From NCBI RefSeq assembly GCF_900103365.1, contig NZ_LT629703.1, forward strand, positions 4,884,501 to 4,948,500: a stretch of 64,000 bases of DNA. The letters are read 5' to 3'. Source of the stretch: Afipia sp. GAS231. GTDB taxonomy: Bacteria > Pseudomonadota > Alphaproteobacteria > Rhizobiales > Xanthobacteraceae. The position numbers and the translations under genes are program-made. Shown here in pieces: positions 1 through 9,498 of this stretch. The number at the start of each line of letters is the position of its first letter. The first letter of the stretch is position 1. The notes beneath the pieces were generated by a model. It did no database searches, had not been told where the DNA came from, and saw only the letters and a list, made by a program, of their open reading frames with translations.

Positions 1-82
1 CGGCAGATGCATTCTTCAAACGGCCCGGCGCCTGAAATGTGGACGTCTTGAGTCTGGGTCTTCTCACTGAGCCCTGCTCGTA

Positions 83-130
83 AGCGTCGCGCAGGAACAG
101 CAATTGGATTTCGTCTCCTGCGCCGACGCT
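83..130. promoter_or_regulatory. Strong hairpin upstream of the HD-domain gene
   Basis: Positions 83-96 pair with 116-130: 14 base pairs with one bulged C at 123 and a 19-nt loop. The hairpin ends 31 bp before the ATG of the HD-domain gene. There is no T-run after it, so it looks more like an operator or leader structure than a terminator. Seen in sequence; function inferred. Confidence 0.45.
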
Positions 131-161
131 CCATTGTTTCTAGCACCTTCAGGAATCCAGC

Positions 162-785
162 ATGATCTCTGACATCAAAGTTCCCGATAGCAGCATTGCC
201 CGTCAAGCCGAGGAGCTCGCGCGTTCGGTGTCCAACGACATGCTCTTCAACCACGTCATGCGCTGCTATTGGTTCAGCGAGCTTTTTGCGCAGAAGCACG
301 GCACGAAGGTCGACAGCGAGCTGATGTTCCTGTCGTCGGTGCTCCACGATCTTGGCCTCACTGCTCATGCGCCGGGACCGCATCGTTTCGAAATCGAGGG
401 GGCCGGCGCGGCACGCAAGTTCCTGGTCGAAAAGGGCGTGTCGAGTGATCGAGCCCAGAAAGTCTGGGACAACATCGCGTTGCATACGTGGGACGTGAAT
501 CTATTCCGGGACGACACCAGCCGCATCATGGAACTCGGGCTGCTGTACGACGTCGTCGGCGTTGCCGATGCGGGGCTCGATCCGGCTGACGTCGCCGAGA
601 TCGTTCGGCGTTACCCGAGGCTGCATTTCAAGCGCGACTTTAACAAGGCCCTTAACCGCGAGCTGGATACCAAGCAACCGTATCCGCACTTCCATCATAT
701 ATGCACGATGATCGAGCACAACCGCGCGCCGCTTGTGATGCCGGACTCTTCGACGGTGCTCAACATGGCGCCGTTCGAAGAGTGA
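162..785 (+). CDS. HD-domain protein, cyanamide-hydratase-like
   Basis: A 207-aa soluble protein with the HD metal-binding fold. A conserved His lies near residue 31 (NHVMR), the HD pair is H62-D63 (SVLHDLGL), and a further His (ALHTWD) and Asp (VADAGLD) follow. HD proteins of this size and spacing include the cyanamide hydratases, which turn cyanamide into urea, and related small hydrolases; the sequence alone does not fix the substrate. The ATG is preceded by AGGAA at 151-155. The gene stands alone between the left edge and the ICE backbone. A link to the nitrile- and amide-active enzymes further right is only thematic. Family assignment is firm, function is not. Confidence 0.75.
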   Translation: MISDIKVPDSSIARQAEELARSVSNDMLFNHVMRCYWFSELFAQKHGTKVDSELMFLSSVLHDLGLTAHAPGPHRFEIEGAGAARKFLVEKGVSSDRAQKVWDNIALHTWDVNLFRDDTSRIMELGLLYDVVGVADAGLDPADVAEIVRRYPRLHFKRDFNKALNRELDTKQPYPHFHHICTMIEHNRAPLVMPDSSTVLNMAPFEE

Positions 786-1170
786 GCTCAACAGGTATCA
801 GACAGACAGCAGGCATCGAGAGAGGAAGAAGGGCTGTGAACCTGCGAGATTGGTTGCTGCTTAGAGAGTCGCGTGTTGCTGGCAGTCATAAATGAGCAAG
901 ACCTCGGCCGAATACTTACGATGGGACCAGGCAAGCCGTCCGGTTGTGAGCGGAATCGTTTTTGGTTCAGGTCCTGCTTTCGGGCACGTTCGCTGACGCG
1001 CACCGGGCTCTCGTGAACCAGGGAGCACTGACGCCGGGTGTTGACGGCAAGACCTTCAACGGCATGTCACTGACGAGCACTCCTGCTTCTTCGCGCCACA
1101 ACGGCGCACGCCTTTCGGTAACGATCCCGCGCAATACTGTGTCGCTCGCCGGAGGCACTCGTTCTCGGGT

Positions 1171-1297
1171 CCCGCCGTCATTTCATTCCGGCGTCGCTAT
1201 CACTGCCCCGAGCCCGGGTGCCTTATTAACCGGTCTCGCGACTGCAGTCGCCTCGGTGCCCGCGGTCATTTCATGCCCGCGTCGCTATCACTGCCCC
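1171..1297. repeat. Two imperfect 39-bp direct repeats
   Basis: Copies at 1171-1209 and 1259-1297 differ at only a few positions and share TCATTTCAT and GCGTCGCTATCACTGCCCC. They start 88 bp apart, in the 700-bp non-coding stretch (786-1481) before the ParB-like gene. I see no convincing gene in that stretch. They could be binding sites for the ParB-like protein or part of a leader; nothing in the sequence decides. Confidence 0.6.
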
Positions 1298-1346
1298 TTC
1301 GTCGGCTGCCTTCTCTCTTGCCTCCGCTGCGCTTCGGCCGAAGTCT

Positions 1347-1451
1347 CTCTCTCTCGGAGCTATCGCGTGATGCGCGGCCGGCTGCCTGCGGAGCCGTCCA
1401 GAGTAAGAGGAGAGCCGGGACTATCGTGACGGGTTGGAGGCCGAGAGAGAG
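1347..1451. promoter_or_regulatory. Long-range inverted repeat in the leader of the ParB-like gene
   Basis: An 11-bp perfect inverted repeat (CTCTCTCTCGG at 1347-1357, CCGAGAGAGAG at 1441-1451) lies 30 bp before the start codon. The segment 1321-1339 just before the left arm (CCTCCGCTGCGCTTCGGCC) resembles the GC-rich block in the leaders of the DUF2493 and DUF736 genes. A shared leader type is inferred. Confidence 0.35.
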
Positions 1452-1481
1452 TCTCACGGCCGCCCGTCATGGAGATCCGAC

Positions 1482-3599
1482 ATGGCAAGTGTCGTCCAGA
1501 AGATCAAACTCAGTCCCTCCCGGGATATTCCCTTCAACAAGCTCGTCCTCAGCCAGTCCAACGTCCGGCGCGTGAAGGCGGGGGTTTCGATCGAGCAGCT
1601 AGCCGAAAGCATTGCGCAGCGTACTCTGCTGCAGAGCCTGAGTGTCCGCGCCGTCGCCGATGCAGATGGCAACGAGACCGGCATGTTCGAGGTGCCGGCG
1701 GGCGGCAGGCGTTATCGTGCTCTCGAGCTTCTGGTGAAACAGAAGCGGATGTCGAAGACGCAGGCGGTGCCGTGCGTCGTTCGTGACGGAGGAATTGCCG
1801 AGGACGATTCTGTGGCGGAGAACGATGAGCGGGTCGGCCTGCATCCGCTTGATCAATTTCGGGCCTTCCAGACACTCCGGGATCTCGGCATGACCGAGGA
1901 AGACATTGCCGCGCGGCATTTCGTGAGCGCGACAATCGTCAAGCAGCGTCTGCGCCTGGCGTCGGTCTCACCGAAGCTGCACGAGGTGTATGCCGAAGAT
2001 GGCATGACCCTCGAGCAGCTCATGGCGTTCTCGGTCACGGCCGATCACGCCCGCCAGGAGCAAGTCTGGCAGAACGTCAGCCGCTCCGGCTATGACGAGC
2101 CATATCAGATCCGCCGCGCGCTCACCGAAAATACGGTGCGTGGCTCCGATCGCCGTGCGCAGTATTTCGGAATCGATGCGTACCAGCAGGCCGGAGGTCC
2201 CGTCTTGCGCGATCTGTTCGAGCATGACGACGGCGGCTGGCTGAAGGACGTCGCGCTCCTGGATCGCCTCGTCACTGAGAAGCTAAAGGCCGATGCAGAG
2301 ACGATCGCGGCAGAAGGCTGGAAGTGGATTTCAGTCGCGGTGGATTTCCCATATGGCCACACCGAGGGCTTGCGAGAATTGGAGGGAAAACCGATCGATC
2401 TCACGATCGAGGAGCAGACGACCATCGATGCGCTCAACGCCGAGCATGACGGGCTCGAGGCCGAACATCAGGATGCGGACGAGTTGCCCGACGAGGTCGA
2501 CCAGCGACTCGGTGAGATCGAAGCGGCGCTGCTGGCCTTCGAAGACCGATCCTTGGTCTACGATCCCGCCGACGTCGTCCGTGCCGGCGTCTTCGTCAGC
2601 ATCGATTCCGAAGGGAGGCTCTCGATAGATCGGGGATATATCCGACCGGACGACGAAGTGACGGTGGCCGAGCCAGAAATCGGGCAGGACGCCGATACGT
2701 CATCGACGGGAGGCCAAGAGGATACGACCTCGGTGCCCGGCACGGTCATTTCGGTCGCAGGTAGCCCGACTGAGCCTGAAGAGGACGACGAGGACGTCAC
2801 AAAGCCTTTGCCGGATCGGCTCATCACCGAGCTGACGGCACATCGCACACTGGCGTTGCGGGATGCGCTGGCGGAGAACCCAGCGATTACGTTCCAGGCG
2901 GTGCTGCACAACTTCGTTCTGACAGCCTTTTACCGGTTCGCATCGTCCGGGAGCTGTCTTGAGATTGGGCTTCGTCCACCGACGTTTCCCACTCAAGCCC
3001 CTGGACTTAGGGAGAGCGTGTCCGCGAAAGCCGTTGAAGCGCGGCATGAGTCCTGGAAAACGCGGCTGCCGAAGAGCGAGAACGATCTTTGGGATGCGCT
3101 CACAGCCCTCGATGGCGCCGCTCAAGCCTGCCTTTTCGCTCACTGCGCATCATTTGCGGTCAACGCGCTCTACGAGCCCGCCAACCGCTACAACCAGGGC
3201 CGTGTCTCCGCCCTTGGCGTTCGCACCCGGCTTGACCACGCGGATGTCCTGGCGCGGTCCGTCGGACTCGACATGGTCCAGGCGGGTTGGAGACCAACCG
3301 TCGATAACTATCTTGGCCGCGTCACAAAACCCCGCATCCTCGAAGCAGTTCGGGAAGCAAAAGGTGAGACGTCCGCGCAACTGATCGACCATCTGAAGAA
3401 GGCCGATATGGCCAAGGAGGCCGAGCGTCTTCTCGATGCTTCCGGCTGGTTGCCGGAGCCGCTTCGTCTCGTCGACGTTACGTCGGCGCAGGAGCAGGAC
3501 GGTGCAGCCGGACCGTCGTTGCCCGAGTTCCTTGCCGACGACGAGGATCGAGACAACGCCAGCGACGACGATCGGCCACAACTCGACGCCGCAGAATGA
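1482..3599 (+). CDS. ParB/Srx-domain DNA-binding protein of the ICE backbone
   Basis: A 705-aa protein. Residues about 12-102 form a ParB/Srx N-terminal domain with the motif GGRRYRA at 74-80. A KorB-like helix-turn-helix follows at about 135-160. The long C-terminal part is acidic and of unknown role. Homologues stand at the head of maintenance modules in rhizobial ICEs, where they probably bind element DNA for partition or regulation. I take the ATG at 1482 because GGAG lies just upstream and the conserved part begins there; the frame stays open to 1434. At more than twice the length of chromosomal ParB it is not the chromosome partition protein. Confidence 0.85.
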   Translation: MASVVQKIKLSPSRDIPFNKLVLSQSNVRRVKAGVSIEQLAESIAQRTLLQSLSVRAVADADGNETGMFEVPAGGRRYRALELLVKQKRMSKTQAVPCVVRDGGIAEDDSVAENDERVGLHPLDQFRAFQTLRDLGMTEEDIAARHFVSATIVKQRLRLASVSPKLHEVYAEDGMTLEQLMAFSVTADHARQEQVWQNVSRSGYDEPYQIRRALTENTVRGSDRRAQYFGIDAYQQAGGPVLRDLFEHDDGGWLKDVALLDRLVTEKLKADAETIAAEGWKWISVAVDFPYGHTEGLRELEGKPIDLTIEEQTTIDALNAEHDGLEAEHQDADELPDEVDQRLGEIEAALLAFEDRSLVYDPADVVRAGVFVSIDSEGRLSIDRGYIRPDDEVTVAEPEIGQDADTSSTGGQEDTTSVPGTVISVAGSPTEPEEDDEDVTKPLPDRLITELTAHRTLALRDALAENPAITFQAVLHNFVLTAFYRFASSGSCLEIGLRPPTFPTQAPGLRESVSAKAVEARHESWKTRLPKSENDLWDALTALDGAAQACLFAHCASFAVNALYEPANRYNQGRVSALGVRTRLDHADVLARSVGLDMVQAGWRPTVDNYLGRVTKPRILEAVREAKGETSAQLIDHLKKADMAKEAERLLDASGWLPEPLRLVDVTSAQEQDGAAGPSLPEFLADDEDRDNASDDDRPQLDAAE

Positions 3600-3776
3600 C
3601 TTGATCGCGCGACGGCTCCGGCTGCCGCGCACGTTGGGGGCCGGCGCGCAGCGCCGGTCCCCTTTTTCGTGGGAAGCCTGAGAGGAAGAGGCCGGCCGGG
3701 AAGGGTTTGAGCCGTCGCGGTCCGAGGAGAGCGCCTGGCGGTTCGACCCGTTCCCGCTCTCCCGAGGCATTCTGCC

Positions 3777-6700
3777 ATGACCGAACCTCTCGCCGGCGCT
3801 GGCGCCGTCCCGCTTTCGATCCGTGCCGCCGCAACTCTCACCTCCGCCGTCGTCAAGGCTGCGCGACAGCTTTTGACCGATCTCGAACGCGGCCGTCGCA
3901 TCGATGCCGCGGTCCTTCGCAGCGCGATGGAGGCTGCCTTCGGCGCCTCCGACGCGACCGGCGCCTGGAATTGGAAAATTGCCTATGACGCCTGCGAGGT
4001 GGCGACCGTCCTGTTCCTTCGCAAATTCGGCTCAGTTATCCGTGCCAGGGCCGGTTCGCCGCCCGCCATGTTGCCGATGCTAGCGAAGATCGTGAACTGC
4101 CTGCCGACCCATACTCGGCGTTCCGAGGAAAGCGAGGTGTTTCAACAATTCTCGACGCCGATTCCCCTTGGTCTGGCGGCATGCACCGCGGCTGGCATCA
4201 CTTCCGCGGACCGTGTTTTGGAGCCGTCAGCGGGGACCGGCCTGCTGGCCATTTTTGCGGAGCTTGCTGGCAGCACAGTGGTGCTGAACGAGTTGGCCGA
4301 GGCCCGCGCCGACTTGCTCGGTCATCTGTTTCCCGGCGCCAAAGTGACGCGGTTCGACGCCGCACAGATCGACGATCATCTCGATGTCGATATTGTTCCG
4401 AGCGTGGTTCTGATGAACCCGCCCTTCTCGGCGATGGCGAACGTCGATCGCCGCATGGCGGATGCAGCCTTCCGTCACATCACTTCGGCGCTAGCGCGCC
4501 TTTGCGCCGGCGGGCGTCTCGTCGCCATCACCGGGGCGAACTTCGGCCCCGACAATCCAGCCTGGACCGACGCCTTCGTCCGAATCCAGGAACGTGGGCG
4601 CGTCGTATTTTCTGCCGCCATCGACGGCGCCGTCTATGCGAAGCACGGGACTCAAATCGACACAAGGCTGCTTGTGATCGACAAGCAGCCCACCGTCGAT
4701 CCGACCGTGTTCCCTGTCTCGCTGGGCGTGGCGAGCGATGTCGCCACGTTGCTTGATTGGGTGACCAAGCATGTTCCTCAGAGGCTGCCAGTTGCGACCC
4801 CGGTTGTGGCCGATGCTATCAGACGTCCCGCGATCCCACGAACGGTCGCGGCCTTTGCAACGCGGTGGTCGTCTACAACGGCGATCCCGGCGCCAGAAGC
4901 CGTAGAACTCATATATGAGACGGTCGAGTGGTCTCCGCCGGAAGGCGGCCGGCTCACCGATACGCTTTATGAGGAATATGCTCTCCAGTCGATCCGCATT
5001 CCCGGATCCCACGCGCATCCGACAAAACTCGTACAGTCCGCAGCGATGGCCTCCGTCGCGCCTCCAAAGCCATCCTATCGGCCGCATTTGCCTTCGACTC
5101 TGGTGGGAGATGGAGTCCTGTCGGACGCCCAGCTTGAAAGCATCATTTATGCTGGCGAGGCGCACTCGGAATTTCTCGCAGGCACCTGGACGGTCGATGC
5201 GACTTTTGACGTCGTAGCCGCCGCGCGTGACGATGCATCAAATGCCGTCCGCTTTCGCCGCGGTTGGTTCCTGGGCGACGGCACCGGGGCGGGCAAGGGC
5301 CGGCAGGTCGCGGGCATCCTGCTCGACAATTGGTTGAAAGGCCGCCGTCGTGCCGTCTGGATCAGCAAGTCTGACAAACTGATCGAGGATGCGCAGCGCG
5401 ATTGGTCGGCGCTCGGCATGGAGCGGCTCCTCGTTACGCCGCTGTCTAGATTCCGCCAGGGGACGTCGGTCCGGTTGGCGGAAGGCGTCCTGTTTACCAC
5501 CTACGCTACGCTGCGCACCGACGAGCGAGGCGAAAAGCTTTCGCGGGTGCAGCAGATCGTCGAATGGTTGGGCTCCGACTTCGACGGCGTCATCATTTTT
5601 GACGAGAGCCACGCCATGCAAAATGCGGTTGGCGGCAAGGGCGAGCGCGGTGACCAGGCCGCCTCGCAGCAGGGGCGCGCGGGCCTTCGCCTCCAGCACG
5701 CGCTGCCGAACGCCCGCGTCGTCTACGTCTCCGCGACGGGCGCCACAACGGTGCATAATCTTGGCTACGCCCAACGGCTCGGCTTGTGGGGCGGCGACGA
5801 CTTCCCATTCGCCACCCGTGCAGAATTCGTCGAGGCCATCGAGCAAGGCGGCGTTGCCGCAATGGAGGTGTTGGCGCGTGACCTCAAGGCGCTCGGTCTC
5901 TATGCCGCCCGCTCCCTGTCTTACGAAGGCGTCGCGTACGAGTTGGTCGAGCATCAGCTTACGCCCGAGCAGGTTCGCATCTACGATGCCTATGCCGGCG
6001 CATTCAGTATCATCCACAACAACCTCGAAGCCGCGATGCGGGCCGCCAATATCACGGGCGAAACCGGCACGCTGAACGGACAGGCGAAGTCCGCGGCCCG
6101 GTCTGCCTTTGAAAGCGCCAAGCAGCGCTTCTTCGGGCATCTGTTGACTTCGATGAAGACGCCGTCGTTGATCCGGTCGATCGAGCGCGATCTTGAGGCC
6201 GGGCACGCCGCCGTAATCCAGATCGTCTCGACCGGCGAGGCGCTGATGGAGCGTCGTCTTGCGGAGATCCCGACCGAAGACTGGGCCGACGTCCAGGTCG
6301 ACATCACCCCGCGCGAGTATGTCCTCGACTATCTCGCTCATTCCTTCCCGGTTCAGCTCTACGAGCCCTTCACCGACGCGGAGGGTAATCTCTGTTCCCG
6401 GCCCGTATATCGCGACGGCCAACCGGTCGAGAGCAGGGAAGCCGTCGCGCGCCGCGGCCGTTTGATCGAGAAACTCGCCTCGCTGCCACCGGTACCTGGG
6501 GCGCTCGATCAGGTCGTCCAGCGCTTCGGCGCGGACGTGGTTGCTGAAGTGACGGGCCGCTCGCGCCGGATCATCCGAAAGCACGATCGGCTGGTGGTCG
6601 AAAGCCGCGCGGGCTCCGCCAACCTCGCTGAGACCGCGGCTTTCATGGACGACGTCAAGCGCATCCTGGTGTTCTCGGACGCGGGCGGCACGGGGCGCAG

Positions 6701-8096
6701 CTATCATGCCGAACTGTCGGCGCGGAATAGGCGGCTGCGTGTCCATTACCTGCTTGAACCCGGTTGGAAAGCGGACGCCGCCATTCAAGGCCTCGGCCGC
6801 ACCAACCGCACCAACCAGGCGCAACCGCCGTTGTTTCGGCCCATTGCGACCGACGTGAAGGCCGAAAAGCGCTTTCTCAGCACCATTGCCCGTCGGCTCG
6901 ACACGCTCGGTGCCATCACGCGCGGTCAGCGGCAGACCGGAGGGCACGGTCTGTTCCGTCCCGAGGACAATCTCGAAAGCCAGTACGGTCGGGATGCGTT
7001 GCGCCAGCTCTACATGCTGCTGGCGCGGGGCAAGGTAGATGGCTGCTCGCTCGAGAGGTTTGAGGACGCGACCGGCCTGAAGCTGACGGACGCCAATGGA
7101 TTAAAGGATGAACTGCCGCCAATCACGACTTTCCTCAACAGGCTGTTGGCACTCACCATCGACCTGCAGAACATTCTCTTCACCGCATTCGAGCAATTAC
7201 TGACCGCTCGCATCGAGGGCGCGATCGCGTCCGGTACCTACGATGTAGGGTTGGAAACGCTCCGCGCCGAAAGCTTTGTCGTCACCGACCGGCGGACGAT
7301 TTATGTCCATCCCGGCACCGCCGCGGAGACCAGGCTTCTCACGATCACCCAGCGCGCGCGCAATCATCCGGTGCCGCTGGATGAAGCCCTTGACCGGCTC
7401 TCCGACGCGCGCGCCATCCTGCTGATCAACGAGCGTTCGGGACGCGCGGCCGTGCAAATCCCGGCCCCGAGTTTCATGCTTGACGATGGCGAAATCGAGC
7501 GACGCGTCCGATTGATCAGACCAATGGAGCAGCACAGCGTCCCCTTGAGGATGATGGCAGAAAGCCATTGGGTCGAAGCGGATCGTGCGCGCTTCGTCTC
7601 GGCCTGGCAGGCGGAGCTTGCGGAAGTACCCGAGTTCACGGATAGCACGATCCATGTAGTGTCGGGGTTACTGTTGCCGATCTGGAAACGGCTGCCGAAC
7701 GAGTCGACCCGCGTCTATCGGTTGCAGACCGATGCCGGCGAGCGCGTGATCGGCCGCAGGGCCTCGGCCGCCTGGGTGGCGAACGCCCTCGCGACCGACA
7801 CGCCCAAGCTGACGCCGGATGTGGTCCTCGCCGCGCTGATCGAGGGCCGAGCCGTTCTCGACCTCGCCGAAGGCCTTCAACTGCGCCGTGCCCGAGTCAT
7901 GGGGAAACATCGCATCGAGCTGTCAGGCTTTACCGATGCCATGCGCGACCGTCTCAAAGCCTACGGCCTCTTCCACGAGATCATCTCGTGGAAGCTGCGC
8001 ATGTTCGTGCCATCAGACGCAAGTGGTGTCGACATCCTGGCGAAGGTGCTCGACCACTATCCGATCGCACGCGTCGGCGAGCGGGAGGCGGCGTGA
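3777..8096 (+). CDS. Strawberry-notch-like helicase fused to an N6-adenine methyltransferase-like domain
   Basis: A 1439-aa protein. The N-terminal third has a methyltransferase fold with the adenine-methylase motif NPPF at 214-217. A superfamily 2 helicase follows: Walker A GDGTGAGKG at about 500-508, Walker B DESH at 609-612, and a C-terminal helicase motif GRTNRTNQ near 1007-1014. Strawberry-notch-type ATPases with this layout are a hallmark of alphaproteobacterial conjugative elements. Modification or unwinding of element DNA during transfer is inferred. The stop overlaps the ATG of the Toprim gene by one base, so the two are translated together. A 569-aa open frame on the opposite strand is a composition shadow. 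Confidence 0.9.
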   Translation: MTEPLAGAGAVPLSIRAAATLTSAVVKAARQLLTDLERGRRIDAAVLRSAMEAAFGASDATGAWNWKIAYDACEVATVLFLRKFGSVIRARAGSPPAMLPMLAKIVNCLPTHTRRSEESEVFQQFSTPIPLGLAACTAAGITSADRVLEPSAGTGLLAIFAELAGSTVVLNELAEARADLLGHLFPGAKVTRFDAAQIDDHLDVDIVPSVVLMNPPFSAMANVDRRMADAAFRHITSALARLCAGGRLVAITGANFGPDNPAWTDAFVRIQERGRVVFSAAIDGAVYAKHGTQIDTRLLVIDKQPTVDPTVFPVSLGVASDVATLLDWVTKHVPQRLPVATPVVADAIRRPAIPRTVAAFATRWSSTTAIPAPEAVELIYETVEWSPPEGGRLTDTLYEEYALQSIRIPGSHAHPTKLVQSAAMASVAPPKPSYRPHLPSTLVGDGVLSDAQLESIIYAGEAHSEFLAGTWTVDATFDVVAAARDDASNAVRFRRGWFLGDGTGAGKGRQVAGILLDNWLKGRRRAVWISKSDKLIEDAQRDWSALGMERLLVTPLSRFRQGTSVRLAEGVLFTTYATLRTDERGEKLSRVQQIVEWLGSDFDGVIIFDESHAMQNAVGGKGERGDQAASQQGRAGLRLQHALPNARVVYVSATGATTVHNLGYAQRLGLWGGDDFPFATRAEFVEAIEQGGVAAMEVLARDLKALGLYAARSLSYEGVAYELVEHQLTPEQVRIYDAYAGAFSIIHNNLEAAMRAANITGETGTLNGQAKSAARSAFESAKQRFFGHLLTSMKTPSLIRSIERDLEAGHAAVIQIVSTGEALMERRLAEIPTEDWADVQVDITPREYVLDYLAHSFPVQLYEPFTDAEGNLCSRPVYRDGQPVESREAVARRGRLIEKLASLPPVPGALDQVVQRFGADVVAEVTGRSRRIIRKHDRLVVESRAGSANLAETAAFMDDVKRILVFSDAGGTGRSYHAELSARNRRLRVHYLLEPGWKADAAIQGLGRTNRTNQAQPPLFRPIATDVKAEKRFLSTIARRLDTLGAITRGQRQTGGHGLFRPEDNLESQYGRDALRQLYMLLARGKVDGCSLERFEDATGLKLTDANGLKDELPPITTFLNRLLALTIDLQNILFTAFEQLLTARIEGAIASGTYDVGLETLRAESFVVTDRRTIYVHPGTAAETRLLTITQRARNHPVPLDEALDRLSDARAILLINERSGRAAVQIPAPSFMLDDGEIERRVRLIRPMEQHSVPLRMMAESHWVEADRARFVSAWQAELAEVPEFTDSTIHVVSGLLLPIWKRLPNESTRVYRLQTDAGERVIGRRASAAWVANALATDTPKLTPDVVLAALIEGRAVLDLAEGLQLRRARVMGKHRIELSGFTDAMRDRLKAYGLFHEIISWKLRMFVPSDASGVDILAKVLDHYPIARVGEREAA

Positions 8097-9154
8097 TGTT
8101 CCGAGATGCGGCCGAACTGGCGCATCGCCTCGCGCGCGAGGCCGAAGCGGTGTGCCGGCACTATCTCTCCAACGGCCGGCGAGAGGGACGGTACTGGCTG
8201 GTCGGCGACGTCCACAATACACCGGGTCGCTCGATGTTCGTGCGTTTACAGCAGTCGACGAAGGGGCCCGCCGGCAAATGGACCGATGCTGCGACCGGCG
8301 AGCATGGGGATCTCCTCGATGTCATTCGCGAAAGCCAGGGCTTGCGCGATTTCCGGGAGGTTGCCGAGGAGGCAAGGCGCTTTCTCAAGCTACCTCGTAC
8401 CGAACCGGAACTCGCCCCAAAGTCGGTTTGTCCACCAGCACCGTCCGGATCGCAAGAGGCCGCAAAACGCCTGTTTGCAATCTCAGGTCCGATTGAGGGG
8501 ACTGTGGTCGAGACGTATTTGCAGCGCCGAGGAATTGCTCTCGTGCACCATGGTGGCAGCCTCCGCTTTCATCCACGCTGCTACTATCGGCCTGACGAGC
8601 ACTTGCCGACCGAAACCTGGCCGGCAATGATCGCCCGCGTGACCGACATCGCTGGTCGGATCACAGGTGTGCACCGCACCTGGCTCGATCCGGAAGACTT
8701 CGATCGCATTCGACTTGGCAAAGCTCCGATCGATACGCCACGACGGGCAATGGGTGACCTGCTCGGCAATGCGGTTCGCTTCGGCTCGGCCGATGACGTG
8801 CTGGCCGCCGGCGAGGGGATCGAGACCATGCTGTCGTTGCGCTGTCCGCTATCGACCCTGCCGATGGCCGCAGCATTGTCCGCTAGTCACCTCGGCGCTA
8901 TCGACTTCCCGCTGAGTTTGCGCCGACTCTACATCGCGCGCGACGCCGATGCGGCCGGAGACATGGTGGTGGCAGTTCTGACGCAGCGCGCGAAAGCAGC
9001 CGGCATCGAAGCGATCAAATTGTCGCCCCGGCTGGGTGACTTCAACGAAGATCTGCACATTTTCGGCCTCGAAGCCCTCTGGGCTGCGTTACGGTTGCAA
9101 CTCGTGCCGGAGGATGTCGGTCGCTTCCTGCCTGCGTCGACTGCGGTCGCATAA
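8096..9154 (+). CDS. Toprim-domain primase-like protein
   Basis: A 352-aa protein. The C-terminal half is a Toprim domain with the acidic Glu in GEGIETM (about residue 240) and the DAD pair at 283-285 (IARDADAAGD). The N-terminal half resembles the DUF7146 region of element-borne DNA primases. It probably acts in priming or processing of element DNA after transfer. The ATG overlaps the helicase stop (TGATG), so I reject the in-frame extension back to 7988. The zinc finger of chromosomal DnaG is absent. Confidence 0.85.
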   Translation: MFRDAAELAHRLAREAEAVCRHYLSNGRREGRYWLVGDVHNTPGRSMFVRLQQSTKGPAGKWTDAATGEHGDLLDVIRESQGLRDFREVAEEARRFLKLPRTEPELAPKSVCPPAPSGSQEAAKRLFAISGPIEGTVVETYLQRRGIALVHHGGSLRFHPRCYYRPDEHLPTETWPAMIARVTDIAGRITGVHRTWLDPEDFDRIRLGKAPIDTPRRAMGDLLGNAVRFGSADDVLAAGEGIETMLSLRCPLSTLPMAAALSASHLGAIDFPLSLRRLYIARDADAAGDMVVAVLTQRAKAAGIEAIKLSPRLGDFNEDLHIFGLEALWAALRLQLVPEDVGRFLPASTAVA

Positions 9155-9280
9155 GACCCACGCGTTGGATTAACGTCGACAAATGAGCCGGGTGAGGGGC
9201 GCCTCGTCGGGCTTGGTCGCGCGCACGGCCTTCTAGGGGGCGATCGGACGGCAAGCGGCCCGGCCCGGCAATGGCTGCGC

Positions 9281-9498
9281 CCGGCTATTTTCCGCCGCGC
9301 GCCGGCATCGGGAAAACACATCTTGGATGATGGAATGTCGTGCTTTGCATCGCGAAGCAAAATAGCCGGCCTCCGCCATCCTCCGCTGTCGCTGCGGCCC
9401 TCCGCTTCGCTTCGGGTTCTGGCCCGTTCCGCCCGCCGCCTGAGTAATCGCCACGAAGGCCGCGATGGGCGCAGCCAATCCGACAAAGGACCTCTCCC
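9281..9498 (+). promoter_or_regulatory. Structured leader upstream of the DUF2493 gene
   Basis: An 11-bp perfect inverted repeat (9281-9291 with 9359-9369) encloses 67 nt that contain a smaller stem (TGCTT 9341-9345 with AAGCA 9355-9359). It is followed by a GC-rich block with TCCTCCGCT and CGCTGCGGCC and by ATCGCCACGAAGGCCGCG, then the ribosome-binding site AAGGA. The same order recurs before the DUF736 gene with unrelated stem sequences, which suggests a conserved cis-acting RNA or operator. Seen in sequence; function inferred. Confidence 0.45.

Noticed and set aside
962..1429. A 155-aa open frame before the ParB-like gene
   Set aside because: It runs through direct repeats and low-complexity Ser/Arg/Pro sequence and shows no protein-like pattern.
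5238..6947. A 569-aa open frame on the - strand inside the helicase gene
   Set aside because: It lies wholly opposite a firmly identified strawberry-notch helicase and has no recognisable domain; GC-rich codon bias produces such shadows.
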